A DNA stretch of 62,092 nucleotides from DATMTS01 sp035564555 (GCA_035564555.1 DATMTS010000101.1:1-62092); one strand, 5' to 3'. Counted from the stretch's first letter, positions 32,841-42,735 are shown. A program made the numbers and translations. The notes: a model not told the origin generated them from the letters alone.

Positions 32841-35800
32841 GTGACGTTCGAAGGCTTCGCAGACCCGCTGCAGCAGCAGACGCCGTCGCTGGACGCGTCC
32901 CAATGCGCGGTGCTCGCGTTGGCTCCTGATGAGAGCGCGGTCGTGATCGGCGCACCCGGCAGCGGAAAGACGACGACGCTCGTCGAACTTCTCGCCGACC
33001 GGGTCGAGCGGCGCGGATTCGCGGCCGACGAAGTGCTGGCGCTGACCACGAGTCGTACCACGGCGACCCGGCTGCGCGACCGTCTCGGAGTGCGGTTGTC
33101 GGTGGCGACCAACGGGCCGCTGGCCCGCACCGTCGCATCCGTCGCCTTCGACATCGTCGGCAGTGCAGCGCGTCGAGCCGGACTGGAGCCGCCCCGGCTG
33201 ATCACCGGCGGCGAACAGGACGGCGACATCGCCGCGCTGCTGGCCGGCGAAGTCGAAGACGGCCGAGGCCCGAACTGGCCCGATCCGCTGACGTCGCAGG
33301 TGAGAGCGCTGCGCGGTTTCCGGTCCGAGTTGCGCGAGCTGATGGCCAGAGCAACCGAATTGGGAGTGAGTCCCGACACGCTTCGGGCTCTCGGCGCGGC
33401 GCACGGGCATCCGGAGTGGGCGGCCTCCGCCGACTTCATCGACGATTACCTCAGTGTGATCGCCAACGCCAGACAAGATCAGCTCGACTCGGCCGAACTC
33501 GTGCAATTCGCGGTGGCCGCGGTGCAGCGCGGGGAGGTCAGCGACACGGTCGGCAGGCTGCGCCTGGTCGTGATAGACGACGCCCAGGAGGCCACGGTCT
33601 CGACCATGTCGCTGCTGCACGCGCTCTCGGCGCGTGGAGTGGCGGTCGTCGCGTTCGGCGATCCGGACGTCGCGGCCAACGTCTTCCGCGGCGGCGAGCC
33701 CGACGTGCTCGGGCGGTTCGGGGAGCGCCTCGGCGCAAGGTCGCGCACGCTCTTTCTCGACGTCGTGCACCGACAGCGGCCGGCGTTGCGCGAGCTCACC
33801 AGCAGGATCACCGAACGCATCGGCACGGCAGGAGTGGTCGGGCACCGCGCGGCTCGGGTCGCTGCCGACTCGGCGGCGTCGACGGATGGGGACGCGCCCC
33901 CGCCCGTCGCGACGATCCTCGCTCCCAGCTCGGCCAGGGAATACGCCGCCGTCGCCCGCGTGTTGCGCGAACACCACGTGCTGCGGGGAGTGCCGTGGCG
34001 TTCGCTGGCGGTCGTCGTGCGCTCCGGTTCCCAGGTGCCGGCGCTCGCCCGCGCGCTCGGCCTGGCGGAGGTGCCCACGCGCACCGCGGTCGGAGCCACC
34101 GCGCTGCGCGACGATCAGGCGGCGCGCGCGCTGCTCACCGTGATCGATGTCGGATCAGGCAGAAGCATTCTCACTGCCGAGGTCGCCACGCAGCTGTTGC
34201 TCGGGCCGTTCGGCGGCCTCGACAGGCTCGCACTGCGCCGACTGCGGCTCGCGCTGCGCGCCGAGGAACTCGCCGGTGACGGTACCCGACAGGCCGATCA
34301 GCTCATCGTCGACGCGCTGAACTCGCCCGGGCGGTTGAGCACGATCGACGCGAAGGTGGCCCGCTCGGCCGATCGTCTGGCCCGCACGCTCGCCGAGGTT
34401 GGTGCCCAGACAACGGCCGGCGCGAGCATCGAAGAACTCCTCTGGCTCGCGTGGGAGCGCAGCGGGCTGGCGGTCGCCTGGCACGATCAGTCGGTGGGCA
34501 CCGGCGTTCTCGCCGCCGAGGCCAACCGCAACCTCGACGGCGTGCTCGCCCTGTTCACCGCAGCCAAGCGCTTCGTCGAGCGCGAGCCGGACTCGCCCGC
34601 CCGGGTGTTTCTCGACCGGGTGCTCGATGCCGAGGTCCCGGAGGACACGCTCTCGCCGCGACCGCTGGCCGACGCCGTGCTCGTCACCACGCCGCCGGGA
34701 ACTGTGGGGGAGGAGTTCGAGGTCGTCGTGGTCGCCGGCCTGCAGGAGGGCGTCTGGCCCGATCTCCGGGTGCGGGGCTCGCTGCTGCATCCGCAACGCC
34801 TCGTGCAGATCGTGACGGGCGAGGCGAATGCCGTTCTCGATGCGCGTCGGCTCGTGCTGGCCGACGAGCTTCGCATGTTCGCCCTCGCGGTCTCTCGCGC
34901 GCGCACCCAGGTGATCCTTGCCGCGGCGAGCAACGACGACGAAGCCGCCAGCACGCTCTTCTCCCTCGCGCCCGAGGGAACCCCCGCGCTCGACCCCAAC
35001 GCGCATCCGCTCTCGTTGCGCGGGCTCACCTCCCGGCTGCGCCGGGAACTGACCGCCTTGGGCCGCAGTGCGGCGGAGCGGAACGCCGCCGCGTCGGCGC
35101 TCGCCCGACTCGCGTCGGAGCGCGTGACCGGTGCCGACCCCGCCCAATGGCACGGGCTGATCGAACCGTCGACCACCGATCCGTTGTACGCGCCGGATGA
35201 ACAGGTGCCGGTCTCGCCTTCGAAGCTCGAGGCATTCGAGGAGTCGCCGCTGGACTGGTTCATCGACACGGTCTCCGGCAGCCAGGCCAGCGTCGCGATG
35301 GGGCTCGGCACGATCGTGCACTGGGCGATGGAGACGGCCCCCGGAGCCGACGTCGACGCGATCTGGGCGGCGATCCAGCAGCGCTGGCCGGAACTCCCGT
35401 TCGAGTCCGCCTGGCTGAGCGAACAGCAGCTGCGGGCGGCGCGAACCTTCGCGCTCGGTCTCGCGGACTACCTCGCCGACTTCGAGCGCGACGGCAAACG
35501 GCTGGCCGCGGCGGAACCTCGATTCGAACTCGAGCTCGAGCGCGCGGTGCTGCGCGGCGCTATCGACCGGGTCGAGGTCGGGCCCCACGGTGAGATCGTG
35601 ATCGTGGATTTGAAGACCGGCCGCACGATTCCCCGGGCCGCGGACATCCCGTCGCACGCGCAGTTGAGCGCGTACCAACTCGCCTACCAGCACGGCAGCC
35701 TGGACGAGTCGCTCGGTGCCTTCGGCGAGCACCGCGGCGGCGGCGCGAAGCTGCTCTTCGTGCGTGGCGGGGTGCGCGGCAAGGCGTACCGGGAGACCGT

Positions 35801-35990
35801 TCAGTCCGCTCTCTCGTCCGAACAACTGGCCGAGTTTCGCGCGCGGGTCACCGCGGCCGCCGAACGGATGGCCCAGGCCCAGTTCGATGCGCCGCTGGAG
35901 ATCAGCGACTGGGGCGGGGCGAATATCGCGCGGAAGCGGTTGCAACGAGTCCCCGCCGTCTCGAGCGACGGGGCGGGGAGCGCATCGTGA
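32841..35990 (+). CDS. adnA: AdnA-type helicase-nuclease subunit of the AdnAB double-strand-break resection motor
   Basis: A 1049-residue protein: N-terminal UvrD/SF1A motor (Walker A GAPGSGKTTT near residue 38) and C-terminal RecB-like nuclease. The nuclease carries MGLGTIVHWAMETA (His), RGAIDRVEV (Asp) and IVIVDLKTGR (Asp, Lys) at about residues 820-930. Motif II is DDAQE (Asp246-Glu250) instead of DExQD, so the motor is probably weak. That agrees with mycobacterial AdnA, whose ATPase is not the lead motor. Together with AdnB it should resect DNA ends for recombination, replacing RecBCD/AddAB. The stop overlaps adnB by 4 nt (GTGA). Confidence 0.9.
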   Translation: MTFEGFADPLQQQTPSLDASQCAVLALAPDESAVVIGAPGSGKTTTLVELLADRVERRGFAADEVLALTTSRTTATRLRDRLGVRLSVATNGPLARTVASVAFDIVGSAARRAGLEPPRLITGGEQDGDIAALLAGEVEDGRGPNWPDPLTSQVRALRGFRSELRELMARATELGVSPDTLRALGAAHGHPEWAASADFIDDYLSVIANARQDQLDSAELVQFAVAAVQRGEVSDTVGRLRLVVIDDAQEATVSTMSLLHALSARGVAVVAFGDPDVAANVFRGGEPDVLGRFGERLGARSRTLFLDVVHRQRPALRELTSRITERIGTAGVVGHRAARVAADSAASTDGDAPPPVATILAPSSAREYAAVARVLREHHVLRGVPWRSLAVVVRSGSQVPALARALGLAEVPTRTAVGATALRDDQAARALLTVIDVGSGRSILTAEVATQLLLGPFGGLDRLALRRLRLALRAEELAGDGTRQADQLIVDALNSPGRLSTIDAKVARSADRLARTLAEVGAQTTAGASIEELLWLAWERSGLAVAWHDQSVGTGVLAAEANRNLDGVLALFTAAKRFVEREPDSPARVFLDRVLDAEVPEDTLSPRPLADAVLVTTPPGTVGEEFEVVVVAGLQEGVWPDLRVRGSLLHPQRLVQIVTGEANAVLDARRLVLADELRMFALAVSRARTQVILAAASNDDEAASTLFSLAPEGTPALDPNAHPLSLRGLTSRLRRELTALGRSAAERNAAASALARLASERVTGADPAQWHGLIEPSTTDPLYAPDEQVPVSPSKLEAFEESPLDWFIDTVSGSQASVAMGLGTIVHWAMETAPGADVDAIWAAIQQRWPELPFESAWLSEQQLRAARTFALGLADYLADFERDGKRLAAAEPRFELELERAVLRGAIDRVEVGPHGEIVIVDLKTGRTIPRAADIPSHAQLSAYQLAYQHGSLDESLGAFGEHRGGGAKLLFVRGGVRGKAYRETVQSALSSEQLAEFRARVTAAAERMAQAQFDAPLEISDWGGANIARKRLQRVPAVSSDGAGSAS

Positions 35991-38900
35991 CGATCGACGC
36001 GGTGCAGATCGCAGCGGCACTCGGGCCCGATCGCCCGACCGCGGAGCAGCGCCAGGTCATCGAAGCGGAGCTCGCGCCGGCTCTGGTGATCGCCGGGGCG
36101 GGCAGCGGCAAGACCGAGACCATGGCATCGCGCGTGCTGTGGCTGCTCGCGAACGGGCACGTGCGCCCCGATCAGATCCTGGGTCTCACCTTCACCCGCA
36201 AGGCGGCAGGGGAACTGGCCGATCGCATCCGCCGTCGGATCGTCGCGCTGCATGGCGCTGGGCTGATGCCGACCGATTACGACGAGTTCGACCCGCCCGT
36301 GGTCGCGACCTACAACTCGTTCGCGAACACCATCTATCGCCAGAATGCGATTCTGCTCGGCCGGGAGGCCGACGGGGCGGTGCTGGGGGAGGCCTCGGCC
36401 TGGCAGCTCGCCCGCTCGATCGTGGTCGCCAGCAGGGATCGACGTCTGATCGACCTCGATCACAGCGTCGACGCGATCACACGGGCCGTGCTGCGGCTCA
36501 GCAGGGCGCTGGCCGAGAACATCGTGAACCCCGCCGAGGTCGCTGCGATGGCAGGCGAGTTCGCTCGGCTGACACAGCTGCCGAACGGTGGACGTGGCGG
36601 CTACCCCGAGGTCGACACGATGGTCTCGACGGTGGCCGCGCTACCCGTGCTGCTGGAGTTGGCGCACGACTACGAGCAGCTCAAGCAGCGGCGCGGATTC
36701 GTCGAATACTCGGATCAGGTGTCGCTCGCGCTGCAGTTGCTGCGAACGTCCCCGTCGATCGCCGACGAGCTGAGAGAGCGGCATGTTGTAGTACTTCTCG
36801 ATGAGTATCAGGACACCTCCGTGGTGCAGACCTGGTTGCTCAGCGAGCTGTTCGCCGGGCGAGCGGTGATGGCGGTGGGCGACCCGCATCAGTCGATTTA
36901 CGGCTGGCGCGGAGCGAGCGCCGGCAACCTCGACTCGTACGCGCGACAGTTCGGCAACGGTGAGGTGCAGCAGTTCGCACTGTCGACGAGCTGGCGAAAC
37001 GGATGTGAGGTTCTCGCGGTCGCGAACGCGCTGGTCGAGCCGTTGACGGCGATCACCCGGGTGCCGGTGCAGCGGCTGCAACCGGGCCCGGCAGCAAGCG
37101 CCCGACCGGTCGATGTCGTCTTCGAGGAGACGATCGAAGAGGAGGCGGAGGCGGCGGCCCGCTGGTTGGGCGAGCGGTTGCGTGCGAAGCCCCGGACGGA
37201 ACCGGGTGAACATGCGACGGTGACGCCGCCCAGCGCGGCGATGCTCTTCCGGGCGCGCAAGAACCAGGACGTGTTCATCGCCGCGCTGCGCCGGCACGGG
37301 ATCCCGTACCACGTGCTCGGCATCGGCGGACTGCTCGCGGAGCCGGAGATCGCCGATCTGGTCTGCGCGCTCACGGTGGTCAGCGACCCGGGCGGCGGAG
37401 CCGAGTTGGTGCGGTTGCTCGCCGGGTCCCGGTGGCGGATCGGGGTGCGTGACCTGCACACGCTGAGCCGGGTGGCGTCGTGGTTGCGCGATCGCGACTG
37501 GGCACAGCAACCGCTGAACGACGGCGTACGTGCGGCGCTGCGCTCGTCCGTCGCCGAGGGCGAGGGCTCCTCGCTCGTCGACGCCCTCGACTTCGTGGCG
37601 CACGCCCGTGACGGGCACAGCGTGCTGCAGGGGTTCAGCGAGCCGGGGCTGAAACGACTGCGGCACGCCGGGCTGCTGTTCGCGCGGTTGCGTGGCCGAG
37701 CCTCGCTCGACCTGCTCGAGACCGTCACCGTCGTCGAACAGGAACTCGGGCTCGACATCGAGACGGCAGCCAACGAAAGCAGAAGTCAGGGCAGGGCGAC
37801 GATGGACGCCTTCTTCGACGCTCTGAACGGGTACCTGGCCGTGAGTGAAACGGGTGGTCTGGCGGGGTTCCTGGCCTGGTTGCGTGAGGCGGAGTGGCGC
37901 GACGGCCTTGCGCCGCGTGCCGAGGAGCCGGAGCCCGGCACGGTGCAGTTGCTCACGGTGCACGGCTCGAAGGGTCTGGAGTGGGATCACGTCGTGGTGC
38001 CGCGCATGGTCGCCGGAGAGCTGCCGGGAAAGCCCAACGAGGGCACCGGCGGATGGCTCGGGTTCGGATTGCTTCCGTACGAGTTCCGCGGGGATGCCGA
38101 CGAGTTGCCCGAGTTCCGGTGGCGGTCGGCGGAGACCCGCAAAGAGGTCAAAGACGAACGCGCGGCGTTCGGGGATCGCGTCGCCGAGCATCACGAGCGC
38201 GAGGAGCGCCGATTGGCGTACGTCGCGGTGACGCGTGCGCGTCATTCGCTGCTGCTGAGCGGATCGTTCTGGGCGACGCAGACGAAGCCGCGCAGTCCCA
38301 GCCCGTTCCTGATGCTCCTGGCGGAGCGCGGGCACATCGCTCCCCTGCCGACTGCCAGCGCATTCGAACAGAATCCTTCCGGCAGGGCATCCGAAGTGAT
38401 GACCTGGCCGCCCGACCCCCTGGGCGGCAGGAGACCCGTGGTGGAAGCGGCAGCGGAAGCGGTGCGTGCTGCGTCGCCCGGCGCGGAGGGGCGTTGGCGG
38501 CGCGATGTCGAGCTGCTGCTCGCGGAACGGCGGCGGATGCTCGAGCGGGGCAGCGTCGTCGAGTTGCCGCGTCGCATTCCCGCTTCCCGTTTCAAAGACT
38601 TCGTGACCGAGCCCGCCGCCGTCGCTGCCGAGCTCCTGCGGCCGATGCCCGAGAGGCCTTATCGCGCGACGCGATTGGGCACGCTGTTCCACTCGTGGGT
38701 CGAGGCGCGCGCCGGAGTCGACGGCGGGGTGCAGCAGATCGACGCGCTTCTTCTCGAGCGCGACGACGATGGGGGGTCCGCCGACAACGACCTGGCTGCG
38801 GCCGAGGCGGAGCGGCTCGCCGCGCTTCAAGCGACCTTCGAACGTTCGCCGTGGGCCGGTCTGCGGCCGATCGAGGTCGAACGTGAGATCCATCTGCCGT

Positions 38901-39196
38901 TCGACGGGCGGCTGGTGATCTGCAAGATCGACGCCGTCTACGAGCGCGACGGGCGCTACGAGATCGTCGACTGGAAGACCGGCAGGCCACCCGCGAACGC
39001 CGAGGAGCTGGAACGCAAGCAACTGCAGTTGGCCTTGTACCGCCTGGCGTACGCGCGGTGGCGCGGTATCGAACCCGATCTGATCGACGCGGCGTTCTAT
39101 TTCGTCGCCGACGACCTCATCGTTCGACCCGCGCACGTGGCCGATGAAGCGGAGTTGCTCGCCCTGTGGCGCGGCAGCCTGTCGCAGAACGCATAG
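35987..39196 (+). CDS. adnB: AdnB-type lead helicase-nuclease subunit
   Basis: A 1069-residue protein with an intact SF1A motor: GAGSGKTETM, LTFTRKAAGEL, LLDEYQDTS (Asp272-Glu273), VGDPHQSIYGWRGAS, LLTVHGSKGLEWDHV and AYVAVTRARHSLLLSG. The C-terminal RecB nuclease domain has RLGTLFHSWVE (His), ICKIDAVYERDG (Asp) and YEIVDWKTGR (Asp, Lys). It should be the driving 3'-5' translocase and one of two nucleases of AdnAB. It starts at GTG within the adnA stop, so the subunits are coupled and likely made 1:1. Confidence 0.92.
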   Translation: MTIDAVQIAAALGPDRPTAEQRQVIEAELAPALVIAGAGSGKTETMASRVLWLLANGHVRPDQILGLTFTRKAAGELADRIRRRIVALHGAGLMPTDYDEFDPPVVATYNSFANTIYRQNAILLGREADGAVLGEASAWQLARSIVVASRDRRLIDLDHSVDAITRAVLRLSRALAENIVNPAEVAAMAGEFARLTQLPNGGRGGYPEVDTMVSTVAALPVLLELAHDYEQLKQRRGFVEYSDQVSLALQLLRTSPSIADELRERHVVVLLDEYQDTSVVQTWLLSELFAGRAVMAVGDPHQSIYGWRGASAGNLDSYARQFGNGEVQQFALSTSWRNGCEVLAVANALVEPLTAITRVPVQRLQPGPAASARPVDVVFEETIEEEAEAAARWLGERLRAKPRTEPGEHATVTPPSAAMLFRARKNQDVFIAALRRHGIPYHVLGIGGLLAEPEIADLVCALTVVSDPGGGAELVRLLAGSRWRIGVRDLHTLSRVASWLRDRDWAQQPLNDGVRAALRSSVAEGEGSSLVDALDFVAHARDGHSVLQGFSEPGLKRLRHAGLLFARLRGRASLDLLETVTVVEQELGLDIETAANESRSQGRATMDAFFDALNGYLAVSETGGLAGFLAWLREAEWRDGLAPRAEEPEPGTVQLLTVHGSKGLEWDHVVVPRMVAGELPGKPNEGTGGWLGFGLLPYEFRGDADELPEFRWRSAETRKEVKDERAAFGDRVAEHHEREERRLAYVAVTRARHSLLLSGSFWATQTKPRSPSPFLMLLAERGHIAPLPTASAFEQNPSGRASEVMTWPPDPLGGRRPVVEAAAEAVRAASPGAEGRWRRDVELLLAERRRMLERGSVVELPRRIPASRFKDFVTEPAAVAAELLRPMPERPYRATRLGTLFHSWVEARAGVDGGVQQIDALLLERDDDGGSADNDLAAAEAERLAALQATFERSPWAGLRPIEVEREIHLPFDGRLVICKIDAVYERDGRYEIVDWKTGRPPANAEELERKQLQLALYRLAYARWRGIEPDLIDAAFYFVADDLIVRPAHVADEAELLALWRGSLSQNA

Positions 39197-39230
39197 CCGA
39201 TTTCGATTTCGCGAGATAGCGTGCTCTCAA

Positions 39231-39240
39231 CGATATATCG
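39231..39240. promoter_or_regulatory. CGATATATCG palindrome upstream of padR
   Basis: A perfect 10-bp palindrome 43 nt before the padR start, AT-rich against a GC-rich background. PadR proteins often bind AT-rich dyads in their own promoters, so this is a candidate autoregulatory operator. Confidence 0.5.
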
Positions 39241-39283
39241 GCGTCAAGACTTGATCGAGCCTTGAGAGACCAGGGAGGTCGTC

Positions 39284-39853
39284 ATGAGCAGTTCACACAC
39301 GAGTGGGGGTTCCGGAGCCCGCGGTTTCGGAGCCGGGCACCTCGGCTCCGGTCAGCATCTGAGCGATGCGATCGACCAGTTGCGTTCGATGTTCGAGCAG
39401 CGCGTCGGACCCCGCACGACACACGGCGATGTGCGAGCGGCGATTCTCGCCCTCCTCGCGGAGACACCGATGCACGGGTACCAGATCATCGCGGAGATCG
39501 AGCAGCGCAGCGGCGGTGCATGGAAGCCGAGCGCAGGCTCGGTGTATCCGACGCTGCAGCTTCTCGTCGACGAGGGCCTCATCGTCGCGGAGGCGGTCGA
39601 TGGTCGAAAGACGTATTCGCTTACCGAGACGGGGAGAGCGGTGGTGGATGCCTCGGCCGGTCGCTCCGCGCCGTGGGAGGCGTCCGGGCAGCACGACCTC
39701 TTCGGCATGGGCGCCCTGCCCAAAGCCGGCGTCGCGCTCGCGCAAGCTGCGGCACAGGTGAAGCGGACCGGCACGCACGAGCAGGTGGATCAGGCGGTCA
39801 AAGTGCTCGACGAAGCTCGTCGCAAGCTCTACTCGATCCTCGCCCAGGACTGA
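39284..39853 (+). CDS. PadR-family transcriptional regulator
   Basis: A 189-residue protein with a Gly/Ser-rich N-terminus (1-25). The PadR winged helix (about 45-115) reads DVRAAILALLAETPMHGYQIIAEIEQRS, SAGSVYPTLQLLVDEGLI and GRKTYSLTETG (given in parts). The C-terminal region is helical and presumably forms the dimer. A GGGAGG ribosome site precedes ATG 39284. It lies 87 nt after adnB and 4 nt before the ABC1 kinase gene, so it probably shares a transcript with that gene. PadR proteins respond to phenolics or antibiotics in known cases; the ligand here is unknown. Confidence 0.9.
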   Translation: MSSSHTSGGSGARGFGAGHLGSGQHLSDAIDQLRSMFEQRVGPRTTHGDVRAAILALLAETPMHGYQIIAEIEQRSGGAWKPSAGSVYPTLQLLVDEGLIVAEAVDGRKTYSLTETGRAVVDASAGRSAPWEASGQHDLFGMGALPKAGVALAQAAAQVKRTGTHEQVDQAVKVLDEARRKLYSILAQD

Positions 39854-39857
39854 TCGG

Positions 39858-41615
39858 ATGCCGACGGCTCCTGGCCATCGAGAGCATGAGCAGCCCCAGG
39901 CCGGAGACAATCGGGCCCGTTACCGCCGGATTCTCCGGTTCGCGTTGCGCTACCTCGCGCAGGCCTGGTGGTACGAGATATTGCTGCCCCGCGTCGGGCT
40001 CGCGCGCCTGGCGGAACGGGGGCGCGCAGCGAGGCTGACGCGTGTCGCACAACGTTTCCACGCGCTCGCGGTCGAACTCGGCGGATTGATGATCAAGGTC
40101 GGACAGTTCCTGTCCTCCCGGCTCGATGTGCTGCCGCCCGAGATCACCACCGAGCTCGCTGGCCTTCAGGACGAGGTTCCGCCCGCCGAATTCCCGTTGA
40201 TCCGGCAGTTGACCGAGGCGGAGTTGGCGGTGCCGCTCGAGCGCGCATACGCATCGTTCGGCGAGGTGGCGGTGGCTGCGGCATCCCTCGGTCAGGCGCA
40301 CCCCGCCCGACTCGCCGCACAGGATGCCGCCGACAGCGGCTTCGAGCAGGTCGTCGTGAAGGTGCAGCGTCCCGGTATCGCGGGCATCGTGGACGTAGAC
40401 CTCGCCGCGCTGCGCCGGGTGGCGAGGTGGCTCAGCCACCTCCGAGTCGTTTCCGACCATGTCGATCCACGCGCACTGGTCACCGAGTTCGCCAATACCA
40501 GCCTCGACGAGATCGACTATCTCCACGAAGCGATGGGCGCCGAGCGATTCGGGGAGATGTTCGCGGGTGACCCGCGAGTGGCCGTTCCCGAGGTCGTGTG
40601 GGAGCGCACCACCAGGCGGGTGCTCACGTTGTCGGATGTCACGGCCATCAAGATCGATGACGTCGATGGGCTGCGTGCCGCGGGCATCGATCCGTCCGAG
40701 GTGGCGGCGGTCTTCGCCGAGGTGATGTTCGAGCAGCTCTTCGGCCATGGATACTTCCATGCCGACCCGCACCCCGGCAACGTCTTCGTGACACCGACCG
40801 GCGGAAGCGGGCGCGGTGAAGGCGCGGGGAGCGGGCGCGACGACGCAGCCGGACCCGGCTGGCAACTCACCTTCGTAGACTTCGGCATGATGGGCGAGGT
40901 CACCGACGAGTTGCGCGACGGCCTGCGCCGGCTTCTCATCGCGGTCGCGGCGCGCGACGGACGCGGCCTGGTCGAGAGCATCCAGGAGGTCGGCATCCTG
41001 CTGCCGTCCGCAGGCACCGCCGAACTGGAGCGGGCGATGGTCGGGCTGTTCGACCGGTTCGGCGGAATGGGGTTCGCGCAGTTGCGGAAGGTCGAGACCC
41101 GCGAGTTCCGCGAATTCGGACGTGAGTTCGGCACGGTGGTGCGCTCGCTGCCGTTCCAACTGCCCGAGAACTTCCTCCTGGTCATCCGTTCGATGTCGTT
41201 GACGTCGGGCGTGTGCAGCTCGCTCGACCCCGAATTCAACGTCTGGGATGCGATCGAGCCGTACGCGACCCGGCTGGTGCGTGAGGAAGGCGGCAACCTC
41301 GTCGTGGCGGCCGCGAAGGAGGCGGCGTCGATCGCGGGTATCGCTGTGCGGCTGCCCGGGCGGATCGACGCACTCATCACTCGCATCAACGAAGGCGCCG
41401 TCTCGGTCGCGACCCCGGCCATCGATCGCCGACTCAGTCGCCTGGAACGGCTCGTCCGTAGAGCCGTCGGTGCGGTGCTGTTCGCGGGATTCCTGGTCGG
41501 CGGCATCCTGCTGATCCCGGATGCCGCGGCGCTCGGCATCGTGCTGATGTGTGTTTCAGTGCTGCCGCTGCTCTACGCCGTTTTCGGCGGGTCAGGTGGA
41601 GGACGAGGGCGATGA
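39858..41615 (+). CDS. ABC1/UbiB/AarF-family atypical kinase, membrane anchored
   Basis: A 585-residue protein. Family motifs: GGLMIKVGQFLSSRLDVLP (KxGQ), AAASLGQAHPARL (Ala-rich loop replacing the glycine loop), VVVKVQRPG (Lys), EIDYLHEAMGAERF (ExD), HGYFHADPHPGNVFV and FVDFGMMGEV (DFG). Two C-terminal hydrophobic helices (about 535-575) suggest membrane association. In other bacteria UbiB supports quinone synthesis through ATPase activity. The insertion at about 315-335 (Gly/Asp-rich) is unusual. Located 4 nt after padR. Kinase substrate unknown. Confidence 0.92.
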   Translation: MPTAPGHREHEQPQAGDNRARYRRILRFALRYLAQAWWYEILLPRVGLARLAERGRAARLTRVAQRFHALAVELGGLMIKVGQFLSSRLDVLPPEITTELAGLQDEVPPAEFPLIRQLTEAELAVPLERAYASFGEVAVAAASLGQAHPARLAAQDAADSGFEQVVVKVQRPGIAGIVDVDLAALRRVARWLSHLRVVSDHVDPRALVTEFANTSLDEIDYLHEAMGAERFGEMFAGDPRVAVPEVVWERTTRRVLTLSDVTAIKIDDVDGLRAAGIDPSEVAAVFAEVMFEQLFGHGYFHADPHPGNVFVTPTGGSGRGEGAGSGRDDAAGPGWQLTFVDFGMMGEVTDELRDGLRRLLIAVAARDGRGLVESIQEVGILLPSAGTAELERAMVGLFDRFGGMGFAQLRKVETREFREFGREFGTVVRSLPFQLPENFLLVIRSMSLTSGVCSSLDPEFNVWDAIEPYATRLVREEGGNLVVAAAKEAASIAGIAVRLPGRIDALITRINEGAVSVATPAIDRRLSRLERLVRRAVGAVLFAGFLVGGILLIPDAAALGIVLMCVSVLPLLYAVFGGSGGGRGR

Positions 41616-41655
41616 CGCCGCACTCGCGCTTCGCCGTGCGAGCGCTCCGGCTCGG

Positions 41656-42735
41656 CTAATCGTCCTCGTCGCGTGGCAGGCGGTGGTGTTCGCTCGTGTC
41701 GTCGGCCACGGGGAGCAGCCCCGGGGCTTCACCGCCGTTGCGCATCAGTGGCGTGGCATCCAACAGTTGCTCGACCTCGGTCACCGCCATCACCGGGCCT
41801 GTGATCGGGTCGAGCGGGTCGAGCGAGTCGGAGTGCACGCGATCGACGAGGCCATCGAGCATCTGGACCGCGTCGTCCACGATCGACACGTCGTGCACCT
41901 CGCGTCCGTGCAGCAGCCACCTGGCGACCTCGAGCTCGGCGTACAGCATGGCACGCTGCGACACCTGCCTGTCCTCGGCGCCCGCTCGCTCGGCGGCGTA
42001 TGCGCCGAGCGCCGACTCGAGGGCGTCCTGACGCATGGCCAGCAGCCAGTGCAGGTCGCGGGCCGGGTCGCCGATGCGCAGTGCCGACCAGCCGAGCACG
42101 CCGACGACGGATTCGTCTCGCACCAGGATCGACTCGACCGACAACGCGCCGTTGATGACGGTCGGCTGGAAACGCCAGAGCGCGTCGTCTGCGACGGCGC
42201 CGCGCCACCGCTCGCGCAACGCGGCCGGGAGCTTGCCGGTTCCGGATGCGGTGTCGACCAGCGCTGACACCGTGTCCCGGCAGTCGGCGGCGCTCAGCAC
42301 CGGCAGTCCGGCGTCGCCCACGAACGAGGTGGGCAGGGCGTGGATCGCTGCTATCGAGCGCCCGATCGACGATGCGAGGCCGTCGCCGCCGGCGATGTCA
42401 TCGAGTTCGACCTTGGCGCCGGGCAGGAAGTGGTAGACCACGGCGCGGGTGCCACCGACGGGCGCCTGCCCGACGAAGTCGGGCACGTCGAACGGCAGCC
42501 GACCCCGGATGCCCGCGGTAAGAGAGCGCAACGCAACCAGGTCGGCGCTCTGTTCGGTTTCGGCGGCCTGAGAGGTCGGAACCCGGATGATCAGCTGGTC
42601 ACCGTTACGCACGTCGAGCAGTGCGGAATCGTATTCGCCGTGCGCGCCGTACCCGTGACTCCGGGCGCCCGTGACCTCCAACCCGGGAACGGCCGAGGTC
42701 GCCAACGCGGCTAGAGTGAGATGCGATCGGCCCAT
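41656..42735 (-). CDS. Aminoglycoside/macrolide phosphotransferase-like protein, probably a pseudokinase
   Basis: A 359-residue APH-fold protein from ATG 42735. It has recognisable APH topology: LIIRVPTSQ (Lys region replaced by Arg), ALRSLTAGIRGRLPFDVPDFV, YHFLPGAKVELDD, and near the end GDPARDLHWLL. The catalytic loop normally HGDxxxxN reads NGALSVES (Asn195-Gly-Ala197 to Ser202), and the metal-binding Asp is Gly215 (VLGW), so the catalytic and metal residues are missing. It probably binds a ligand or protein rather than phosphorylating it. Divergent from nudC; TACCCT 7 nt before the ATG suggests a near-leaderless start. Confidence 0.75.
   Translation of the reverse strand: MGRSHLTLAALATSAVPGLEVTGARSHGYGAHGEYDSALLDVRNGDQLIIRVPTSQAAETEQSADLVALRSLTAGIRGRLPFDVPDFVGQAPVGGTRAVVYHFLPGAKVELDDIAGGDGLASSIGRSIAAIHALPTSFVGDAGLPVLSAADCRDTVSALVDTASGTGKLPAALRERWRGAVADDALWRFQPTVINGALSVESILVRDESVVGVLGWSALRIGDPARDLHWLLAMRQDALESALGAYAAERAGAEDRQVSQRAMLYAELEVARWLLHGREVHDVSIVDDAVQMLDGLVDRVHSDSLDPLDPITGPVMAVTEVEQLLDATPLMRNGGEAPGLLPVADDTSEHHRLPRDEDD

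Noticed and set aside
36641..39136. An 831-codon open frame antisense to adnB
   Set aside because: Shadow of adnB: composition typical of antisense frames and no recognisable domain.
41656..42735. A macrolide or aminoglycoside resistance kinase
   Set aside because: The catalytic loop and metal-binding residues are missing, and the gene sits in a conserved core neighbourhood.
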